From Utricularia gibba (taxonomy: Eukaryota > Streptophyta > Magnoliopsida > Lamiales > Lentibulariaceae), in assembly GCA_002189035.1 (NCBI GenBank), contig NEEC01000010.1, positions 558,001-622,000 on the forward strand: DNA of 64,000 nucleotides. Direction: 5' to 3'. Shown here in pieces: positions 55,981 through 64,000 of this stretch. Both the position numbers and the translations under genes were made by a program. How positions within the stretch are numbered: the first letter of the stretch is position 1; each line of letters begins with the position of its first letter. The notes below the pieces were generated by a model, which saw only the letters and a program-made list of their open reading frames with translations, was not told where the DNA came from and ran no database searches.

Positions 55981-58472
55981 TGATAAACGAAAAATTATGC
56001 AATGTCGTTAATTTTGCAAATTTCTCCTATCAAATAAAATTTATAAACCTAATTCACATCAAATCATATGGAAAATATGATCATATGGGACTAGGGTCGA
56101 ACACGAGGAGCTAGGTGCTTGCTATGTGAAAGTTAATGCATGAAATCAGTGTTACGTTGGTAGAATTGGTCTTAACTAGGACTAAGGAAAAACTACGATG
56201 AAATGCAGTAAAGAAAAATAACAAGCTTGGGACTCGGTGGTTTATAATATGAAATGGATGATGCCTTGGGATTTCTAGGGGATGTATGTTTATCACTAAA
56301 CAAGCTCACACAAACTATAAATCATACAACTAACTTACAAGGTCTAGGTCTATCCAGACTTTTGTTTTCCTCCTAATCTTTGATCTACCTCTAATTAGGG
56401 TTTTCAAGCTGGGTTTCACTACTTCCCCCTCTTGGATCTAGCCTGGTTTGTTAAGGAAGTTGCGTGACTTATGGTTGTTTAGGTCTAAAGATTGATTAGC
56501 ATATCTACCCCCCTTTCACCCCAAGACACCCCCTAAGTGCTTAGCCACTCATGTCAAGAGAAAGGAAAACGTTCTCATAGCATATCCTAAACAACATTCT
56601 GGTTTTAAAGTTAAACAATAACAAGCAATGCATAATAGAAAGAGAAAGGACAAATTGTTCACGCAGTGAATCTAAAACTAGTCTTAGCTAGGAATAATAT
56701 GCATCAAGAACTAAAATAAATCTTCAAAGAGAAGCTGTGTTCTTCTGGTTCGTCGTTCCCCTTCTTCTTCCTCTAGAAACCTTCTCCGAAAATTTGTTCG
56801 TGAGTCTCCAATGGGGAGATATGTTGTTAAGTGTCATTTTCTAGTTATTATTTAGGTATTATTATGTATTAATCCAGTGCTAAGTCGCTCAATTAAGAGT
56901 CCTATTATTAATTATTTGATTTTTATTAGAAATTTCTATTTTCCAATTTTGTATATATTTTATGTCTTTTTTCTCACACTTTGACTGAGACATGTCAGGA
57001 GACTGTCATGGAGTGTTGCAGGAGTATTGCAGGTGGTCAGAGTCTCACATTTCGTGCCTTGTACGTGACTTCGAACAATTGTGGGCGGAGGACTGACACT
57101 AGTCAAGGCCCCTGATTTACGGCATGTCAGAGTCTGCAGCAATGATTGGGCACTAACTTGCACGCAAAGGAAAGCCACTGGTGCATGCAAGACAAAAGAA
57201 ATGATGGGAAGGGGGCCCAAAGGAGTTAATGCACATGGAGGAGTGATATAAAAGCCACTTGGAGCACTTAGTTTCGGACTTTTTGCCATTTCCTTTCTAG
57301 ACTTAGAACTTCTAAGTTCTTCCTCCCCTCAAGGAGGAAGAACACTTAGCTTCCTTTTCGTTTCTGTTTCCATGACCCTTTGTGGCTAAAACCCTTTAGT
57401 TTCTAGGAGAAGATGAAGTTTCCTTCCAAGTCTTGAGCAATACACTCGGTTCTTCGCTGAATTCAATTTGGATTCTGCATATTTCCACGCGCTTTGTTGC
57501 AGTCTTTCTATAACGATTCTTAATCAAGGTCCATGAGTAGCAGGCCACTCCTCGCGGATTTTGGTGAAGATCAAGGTGAAGAGCACCAACTCCAACCTTG
57601 CTGGTTCGAGGGAAGTAGTGGATTGTTTGTGGCCTAGGTACCGCGACAGTGGACAGGTTGTGACCACGGACCCGCTACTGGCCATTGGCAACAGCTGAGC
57701 ACACGCACGCAAGTCGGTTTTGAAGGCAATCGAAGGCAATCCTCTCTTCTTCGTAATCGTCTAAGGGGAATCACATGAGGCTATTCCTGTGCCTCCTTGT
57801 CAATCAGAGTATAAGGGAGAGTAAGCTATTCCTTGCTCCTATAACTAGCTATTCGGAAGAAATCAGTGAAAACCGAGGCAAGGACGGACAAAGGAAAGAG
57901 ATGGAATCTTATTCCAAGGAACTGCATCCCGTAGTCAAGGCCCATTACTTAGGTTGTAACTTTTATTTCTACATTCCACAAACCCTCTTTTACAAAACCG
58001 TGACATTTTGTAGAAGTTTCTTACAAAACACTTTTCACGAAAACCAACTCCCTGTGATCGATACTCGTACTACGCTATTTGGTGTTTTACGTTTTAAATA
58101 TTTAAAATTTGTTGAGGAAACGACACGCAACATCTGCCTTCTCTCTCTATCTTTTCCTCCTTTTTGTCCAAAATCTCCCTTTTTCCTCCTTGCATTTTGT
58201 GTGTACTATTTTTCAGACTTTTGGACTCATCTTCTACCACTACACTGTACATATTCGGCTCCTTGGGATTTGTGTTGCGACCTGTACTACATTGTTCAAA
58301 GAAGATTATTAGAAGGCTGGGACTAGATCGTAGATTTAGTCCCAACTAAGACTAAAATAACATAACTCCGATACTTTGCGCAAAAATATAGAACTTGGCA
58401 GTAAAATCTGATTTTTATAGCACAATATGAGTAATTTCCATGCACTCAATCACTCAAAAATATGTGTTATCA
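55981..58472 (-). mobile_element. Solo LTR, family II, with a nested family III LTR
   Basis: The plus strand runs from TGATAAACGAAAAATTATGC to ATATGTGTTATCA. An exact target duplication TTAAC lies at 55976-55980 and 58473-58477. A family III LTR occupies 56825-58132. Net length is about 1,180 bp. Confidence 0.95.
56825..58132 (+). mobile_element. Solo LTR, family III, nested in a family II LTR
   Basis: A 1,308-bp unit from TGTTAAGTGTCATTTTC to GACACGCAACA. Flanks are TATGT (56820-56824) and TCTGC (58133-58137), a weak match (3 of 5). The target in sister family II copies reads gggagaTCTGCCTTC (53211), which supports TCTGC as the original target and shows the left copy has mutated. An open frame of 183 codons (57775-58326) runs across its right end and has no domain. 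Confidence 0.87.
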
Positions 58473-58569
58473 TTAACGTAAGTGGCATGATTGCTTTCGA
58501 AGCTTTGCTTTTCTTTTGAAACTGATTTACGCAAACTGACGTATCTACGTAATGTTGGGGCTTGTTTTC

Positions 58570-59742
58570 TGATAAACGAAAAATTATACAATGTCGTTAA
58601 ATGCAAATTTTTTTATCAAATAAATTTATAACCTAACTCACATTCAAGCATAAAACAATTATGAGCATAGTGATTAGGGTCGAACACGAAAAGCAGGTGC
58701 TTGTCAAGTGATTAGCCAAAGCATGAAATCAGTGTCATATTGGTAAATTGGTCTTAGCTAGGACTAAGACAGAATTAAAACGAAATACAGTAAAGAAAAT
58801 TAATAAGTTCTGGAGCTCGGTTGTTTCTAGAATGAAATGGGTGATGCTTTGGGACTCCTAGGGATGTATGCCTATCACTAAACAAGCTCAAAGAAATCAA
58901 AAATTATATAACTAACTCACAAGATGTAGGTCTACTTGGATTCTTGTTTTTCCCCCTAATCTTTGGTCTACCTTTAATTAGGGTTGTTAGTTGGGTTTCA
59001 CTACCTCCCCCTCCTGAATCTATCCTGGTTTGCTAAGGAAGTAGTGTGACTTATGATTTATTAGGTCTAAGGATGGATTAGCATGTTTCTCCCCTCTTCA
59101 CCCCAAGATACCCCCCTCTAAGTGCTTAGCTACTCATGACAATGAAAAGTAAAACATTTTGATAGCATATCCTAAGCAACATCCTAACTACAAATGTTAA
59201 ACAACATCGAGCAATATGAAGCAGAAGTAGGAAAGACACTTCGTTCACAAGAAATCCAAATCTAATCTTAGCTAGGAACAGTAAACATGAAGAACGAAAA
59301 TAATTTCTCAAGCGAAGCTGTGTTCTTCTGATTCGTCGTCCCCTCCTTCATCTTCCTCTAGGAAAATCTCCAGAAACTTGTCTTTAGTCTCCAATGGAAG
59401 ATCTGTCTTCTCTCTCATCTTTTCTTCCTTTTTGTCCAAAATCTCCCTCTTTCCCTCCTTGGATTTTGTGTGCTCCAATTCGCAGACTTTTGGACTCATC
59501 TTCTGCCACTACACTGTGCATATTCGGCTCCTTGGGATTTGTGTTGTGACCTGCACTGCATTACTCAAATAAAACTATTAGAAGCTTGGGACTAAATCGC
59601 AGATTTAGTCCCAACTAAGACTAAATTGACACTACTGCGGTACTTATGTGCAAAAATATAAAACTAGGCAATAAAGCATAATTTTTGTAGCACAACATGA
59701 GTAAATTCCATGCATTGAGTCACTCAAAAATATGTGTTATCA
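58570..59742 (-). mobile_element. Solo LTR, family II
   Basis: A 1,173-bp unit. The plus strand runs from TGATAAACGAAAAATTATAC to ATATGTGTTATCA. An exact target duplication TTTTC lies at 58565-58569 and 59743-59747. It contains a perfect hairpin at 59588-59612. It lies only 97 bases after the neighbouring family II LTR and in the same orientation. Confidence 0.95.
59588..59612 (-). other. Perfect hairpin in a family II LTR
   Basis: GGGACTAAATC and its complement GATTTAGTCCC are separated by GCA. The counterpart in the copy at 55981-58472 (near 58318-58343) has one mismatch in an arm. Confidence 0.85.
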
Positions 59743-61333
59743 TTTTCCATTACTTTGGATATGATTGTGTTTACTCTTCGAATCTTTTTACATTACATGA
59801 AGGCTCTAACAAGGGAGTAGGTTATTTCATGTTATTTCTGAAAAAGCTATTTTTGAGTCCCAAAAATGTGATTCTTTTCACTAATAGCCACCCCGTTATC
59901 TTTGAAATGATATTTCAATATCTATCTCTATGTACTATGTAATAAAGAAGCTAGGAAAGAATGGAGGAGATATAGATGCATATCTTCAGCAACATGGTTG
60001 TACTACGAGCACTTTGGCTAATATGTCAAGCATGTCTAAGGCACCATATATAAGTAGAAGACCAAAAAGTATGAACGTATGTAAGAAAGATATCATATGT
60101 TATGTATGGCTTAAGTTTATGATTCTTTGGTGGGAGATAGCTCTATTGACTATAGAACCATGGACAAGGGAATTTTATGCGTCACCTATCATAGTCGAAT
60201 AGCAACACTAAGGTTCAATGGTTATGAGAAGTGAGAAAAGATAGATATGAGAATTCATAATGTGTTTCAAGTTTCTTTTATAACTCTTTATATTCTTTTT
60301 TGATTTGACTTGTTTTAAAACTTAGAAGCATGATCACTCTTTTATTTATTTTAGGGGATGAAAGGAGCCAGTAGAGGTTAAATGATCAACCATACTTTTA
60401 AGAGTCCTATGAATATGTATACATAGTAAATGTATGTATAATATATATTATATTTTGAATCTATTTGTATAAGTTTATGAACTACGTTAAATAAAAACAT
60501 TTTGACAGAGTCTTATGTCTTGTTTATTTATATATTTATCCATTTTAATATTAATAGATAGTATTATGAAAAACACCTTGGGTTCTAGTGTTTTAGCTAG
60601 AATTGGATGGTCATGGTTCATCTTTCCCGAGCCATAAAAGTGGGTCGTGACACTATGCATCCTTTGTTATTGTTGAACTTTCGAACCAGGATTATGCTTA
60701 TGATATGTAATGAAAGTATTTTCATTTACCTTGTTATGAGTAGCTAAACATTTAAGAGTGCCTTGAGGTAAAGGAGATTAGCATGTTTGTTGTTCACTAA
60801 GCCATATTTATCATATAATCATATTATTTCTTTAACAAACTAGGATAGATTTAAGAGGGAGATGTAGTGAAGCCGTTGATTAAAAATAAGTTTCTTTAAC
60901 AAACTAGTTAGTGAACAATCCTAACTAGAGGTAGATTAAAAATTAGTATAAATAAGGGTTTGGATAGACTTAAGCCGTTGATTGTTAGGTGAATAATTTA
61001 TTATTTTGGTGGGATAGATGTAATAATTTACATGCTAATCTTATGAGTCCCAAGATATCATCCCATCTTATCTTAGACAATAGCAGAGTTCAGTGATTTA
61101 TTGTTTTTCTTTCTTATATATTATCATAGAATTGAATGTGTTAGTTTAGACTTAATTTTTTAACTATGACAAAAGAATCATGCATCAACCTTCATACCCA
61201 AGCACATAACCCCTTGTATTCGATCTTAGTCCATTATTCTCATATTTTTCATATGGTTGTGAATTAGGTTTACAAATTTTATTTGATAGGAGAATTTACA
61301 ATTTTAATAACTTGCATAATTTTTTATTTATCA

Positions 61334-62038
61334 AATGACTATTTGAGAAAAAAAACGAAGTAAAGATACATGATGCAAGAAAATACCAATGCAACCTTTT
61401 ATTTAGTAAATACTTCTTTTCAATATATATTTTACAATTTCATTTATCACTGCCTTCCATCAGTAATATTGTTGTCTTTATAAAGTTATCTGAACACAAC
61501 AAGTTTCCACTTAGTGTTAGTGCATTATTTGGTATTGTAAAGTGTTCAAAAGTTGCTCAGAAAAAATTATTTAAAATATTCTTAAAGGTAAAAATTAAAA
61601 TTGTTACAGGTTTACGAGACTCATATGAAAATTGATGAACTAGTTTCGTATGAATCATTTTACTTGAAGATTTGACAATTAGGATACCTAAACCAATATC
61701 TACCTCATTAAATGTTGGAAAACCAACTTGCAAGAATATTTTCTTTGTAAACATCTTTTGATTAGATTAAAATTCTTGTATTTTCGATTAATAAATTTTT
61801 TTATTGTGAAATATGCATTCCATGGATAGAAAGTACAAATTATGTCTCAAATATGCGATTGGTAGATATTTAGCCACCCCTTTCAAATCTTAGAGGCTCA
61901 ATCCAGATATATTGTGGCACTCTTCATAATATAAGCACCATGCATACTTGATCAAAAGAACATAAAGTTAATAAAAATGAGTTACCATATCATGATGAAC
62001 ACAAGGAAGAGATTTTAGATTTTTCTATCACTCAATAA
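61334..62038. other. Unassigned AT-rich sequence
   Basis: No gene is recognised. A minus-strand frame of 65 codons (61754-61557) has no domain. Confidence 0.35.
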
Positions 62039-62750
62039 ATGGACAACAATAATGTTATCAAGATGTGTTTAGAGTTCGAAGCAACTAAAAATGAAATTGT
62101 GCAACTGAGAGATACTATCTACCAATATGAAACAAGATATCTTATGCTCATTCCTCAAGATGTTGATACATCGAAACCTATGAAATTGATCATTCTTGAT
62201 ATTAATGGTCTACTTGATGATGTGGTGTTCATGGACAAATGGTGAGTGATTGGAAGACAAGATTGCATCATTGAACATCGAGCAATTAGCATAATACATT
62301 TTACATCTCTAACTGTATGTGTAATAATGATGTCTATTTTTCATTACAATTTATATCATATCAAATTATATCAAATTTCTAGATTGATAAATGGAAACAT
62401 TCGATGTTGCATTTTGATCCTCATGAAAAAAAATAAGTTGAAACATTTATAACTTCATTTTCCTTGCTTCTATTATATTAAAACATTCGCCACTTTTTTT
62501 TATGTAGTACACTTGTACGTAAAGTAATCAATTATATTATGGTGAGTTGCAGTTATTGAAAACTTGTATTTTGTTAAGGAATAAGTCAATGTAATGATAT
62601 GGGAATATGTATTGACTGGAGCTTCAACACCATTAAATCTAAAGACTTGCGATGCATTTGGAATGATGCTATAACGTTCAAATATCATTGCAATACAATT
62701 GATACATTGTTAATCGATGGCTCATTGGAGAAATCACTTCTAAATCAGGT
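62039..62750 (+). pseudogene. FCP1/NIF-like phosphatase gene fragment
   Basis: A frame starting at 62039 encodes a helical stretch (LEFEATKNEIVQLRDTIYQYE) followed by MKLIILDINGLLDDVVF, the first motif of plant FCP1-homology proteins. It ends near a plausible donor (ATG/GTGAGTG at about 62242). A second exon-like piece near 62620-62750 reads NTIDTLLIDGSLEKSLLNQ and stops at a donor (CAG/GTAATA). It resembles the later NTLLLDDSPYKALLN-type motif of the same family. The middle of the phosphatase domain is missing, and the DD of the second motif reads D-G. A short continuation near 63180-63300 is possible but unproven. I take it as a decayed copy, related to the fragment at 49093-49465. Confidence 0.55.
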
Positions 62751-62980
62751 AATACACTTTTTTTTTTATAGAACTAATATTAATTCATCTATGTTAACTT
62801 ATTTTTATCATATTCAATAGGTGACCAATGTAATATTTTTCTTTTCTTACAAGATAATGCAATATTGAGTGATGAATACATTCGATTGTAGAATGTTATA
62901 TGTAAATCTGTTGTGTTATGAATGTTTTATTCTCTAGACCAATTATTTTATATAAATAATCGTTTTAATCTATTATATGT

Positions 62981-63008
62981 AAATTATATATATATATATA
63001 TATATATA
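62981..63008. repeat. (TA)n microsatellite
   Basis: An uninterrupted run of TA dinucleotides of about 26 bases in AT-rich sequence. Confidence 0.9.
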
Positions 63009-63473
63009 ATTAATTATACAAATATTTATATATAATTTAAATGGAAGAATTTGTATTTATCTTTTGCGTTTGTAAATTATTTAAGTATTCAATATTATAA
63101 GTTATGTTTTATAGCATTTTGTATTTTAGTATGCAATTAAATACATAAATTAATAAAATTAGGTTGATTTTGAACATGATAATTTTAAAGAAATGCATCA
63201 CTGTAATTGTAGTCTTGGAGAAATACCGCATTTCTTTGAAGTTGTAATATTAAGGATGGTAAAATTGCAAACCATTTTGAAGGAATACGAGGTTTGTATT
63301 TTGGAATTTTTCACTCTTTATTTTTCTGGGCAACTAGCGGCATGGTGTCAGCGGTGGCTGACACAAGCACCCAAATGTTCACAAATAAGTACACTACACA
63401 GACGGCTGTAGGGTAGGCTGGTCAACGAGGCATTTGACCACACCCTTCCCTCGCTGTTTCGCCGGTTTACAGT

Positions 63474-63943
63474 TCACTGGCTGCTGCAGAAGTCCAAGAA
63501 TCCCATGAATTCGTGGTGGCTGATCATCACCACACTCCTCTCTATTCCAATCACACCTGAAACCAGTCCCAAGGCATGAATAATAACACACGTATGACTA
63601 ATCCGAGGATAGATACTGTTCTGCCTTCTTACCCATTGTCAAGGCGCTGGCGAAGATCACTCCGGCCAGGATGAACACGATGACGGAGGCTCTCTTCAGG
63701 ACTGCCACCATCTTCCTTACCAAGCACTGCCCCCAGAATCCAGCTAACATTGAAACGCCCATCATGTACAGGGCTGCATGCATGCATCATCCGGGATTAG
63801 ACTTCTTCTACTCATCAATACCATTTCCTCCTCATAACAAAACACGTACCAAAGTGGATTGGAAACCTCTTGAGCAGATAAAACTCCACCACGGATAAAG
63901 ATGACGAGAACATCATCACAAAGGTCGCTGTTGCACTAGCCAC
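63474..63943 (-). CDS. TauE/SafE-family (sulfite exporter-like) membrane protein, last three exons
   Basis: A partial gene that continues past the right edge of the window. Minus-strand exons 63943-63850, 63773-63633 and 63556-63474 join in phase, all with GT-AG introns. They encode [20 protein letters not shown], then [20 protein letters not shown], then [20 protein letters not shown], then [18 protein letters not shown], and finally a tail ending [12 protein letters not shown]. The ASATATF...SS-SVVEYYLLKRFP, G-V-RK and [10 protein letters not shown] blocks are the C-terminal signature of plant TauE/SafE proteins. These are multi-pass membrane proteins thought to export small anions such as sulfite. 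At least two hydrophobic segments are visible. No lesion was seen, so the gene may be intact. The 5' exons are outside the window. Confidence 0.9.
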
Positions 63944-64000
63944 CTGATGATACCGACACAAACTTTAGTGAAAGGCTTCTTTTTTATTTGTAATGGGAAG

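Larger units (their letters stand above)
42835..60652 (+). mobile_element. Chromovirus-like (Del/Tekay-type) Ty3/gypsy element with nested insertions
   Basis: It has LTRs with TGTGA...TGACA ends and an exact target duplication CTATG at 42830-42834 and 60653-60657. A primer site complementary to initiator tRNA-Met follows the 5' LTR. The internal order is gag start, reverse transcriptase end, RNase H and integrase. The integrase C-terminal region carries FLVGDFVYLKVTSMKGV and MHNVFHVSQLKKCL, followed by TPIKILDRQERTK and SIEEAP, as in Del/Tekay-type chromoviruses. Most of gag, the protease and the front of reverse transcriptase are deleted, so it could not move on its own. A family IV LTR and a hAT element sit in the integrase, and two family II LTRs sit in the 3' LTR. 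Confidence 0.92.
55598..60652 (+). repeat. 3' LTR of the chromovirus-like element, with nested LTRs
   Basis: It starts TGTGATGGTTCAATTTTT after a purine-rich tract (AAATAAGGTGAGGTGAA, 55581-55597, the likely polypurine tract) and ends GGGTCGTGACA. Two family II solo LTRs (55981-58472 and 58570-59742) interrupt it. Net length is about 1,380 bp against 591 bp for the 5' LTR. Confidence 0.88.
42313..61333 (+). mobile_element. Family II LTR split by an 18 kb composite insertion
   Basis: The left part (42313-42834) starts TGATTATAATACATAGTTTTG and contains the family hairpin at 42448-42468. The right part (60653-61333) continues the same LTR ('atgtaatgaaagtattttc', then 'tatgagtagctaaacatt', then 'tattcgatcttagtcc') to the family end 'gcataattttttatttatca'. 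The two halves join at the CTATG duplication of the inserted Ty3 element. Net length is about 1.2 kb. No target duplication could be confirmed for this outer LTR, so its left boundary is uncertain by a few bases. Confidence 0.85.

Noticed and set aside
57775-58326. Open frame of 183 codons
   Set aside because: It runs across the boundary between a nested family III LTR and its family II host, so it is a chance joining of two LTRs.
63193-63411. Plus-strand open frame of 72 codons as a gene
   Set aside because: It partly overlaps the presumed 3' untranslated region of the TauE/SafE gene. A link with the FCP1-like fragment is possible but not supported by a clear motif.

Overview
The window reads as nuclear DNA of a flowering plant, probably a eudicot. 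It holds spliced plant genes (a 16-exon cytosolic pyruvate kinase, a trihelix factor, a three-exon class I HD-Zip gene, and the 3' end of a TauE/SafE-type transporter gene) in an AT-rich background dominated by decayed Ty3/gypsy LTR retrotransposons and hAT DNA transposons. I could not name the species.

Layout. 1-31 kb is repeat-rich. It has solo LTRs of four families that I label I-IV, a decayed Athila-like fragment with a tRNA-Asp-type primer site (about 6.9-10.4 kb), a hAT transposase remnant (about 11-12.8 kb), and a nearly full-length but dead Athila-like element (17,894-26,220) whose 3' LTR carries a nested solo LTR. 31.4-40.9 kb is a compact gene island without LTR insertions: pyruvate kinase (+), trihelix factor (-) and LMI1-like HD-Zip I (+). 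42.3-61.3 kb is a multi-level nest of transposons. 62-64 kb holds a decayed FCP1-like fragment and the last three exons of a TauE/SafE gene on the minus strand.

LTR families, by termini in element orientation: I, TGATAAGTGATTTTG...ATTACCATCA (about 1.2 kb); II, TGATAACACATA...TTTCGTTTATCA (about 0.8-1.2 kb); III, TGTTAAGTGTC...ACACGCAACA (about 1.2-1.3 kb); IV, TGATGACACACA...CCATTTATCA (about 1.3 kb). Eight solo LTRs have exact 5-bp target-site duplications (TSDs), so the boundaries and the order of insertion can be read directly.

The nest at 42.3-61.3 kb. A family II LTR was entered by a chromovirus-like Ty3 element (TSD CTATG). Its integrase was then split by a family IV LTR (TSD TGGTG), and the junction of that LTR with the integrase was entered by an 8.2 kb hAT element (8-bp TSD, 7 of 8 matching). 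The hAT element collected two family II LTRs and carries a fragment of an FCP1-like phosphatase gene. The Ty3 3' LTR collected two more family II LTRs, one of which contains a family III LTR.

The host genes are unrelated in function: glycolysis, a transcription factor of the hypoxia-attenuator type, a leaf/meristem homeodomain factor, and a membrane transporter. No operon-like logic applies. All transposon coding regions seen are broken.
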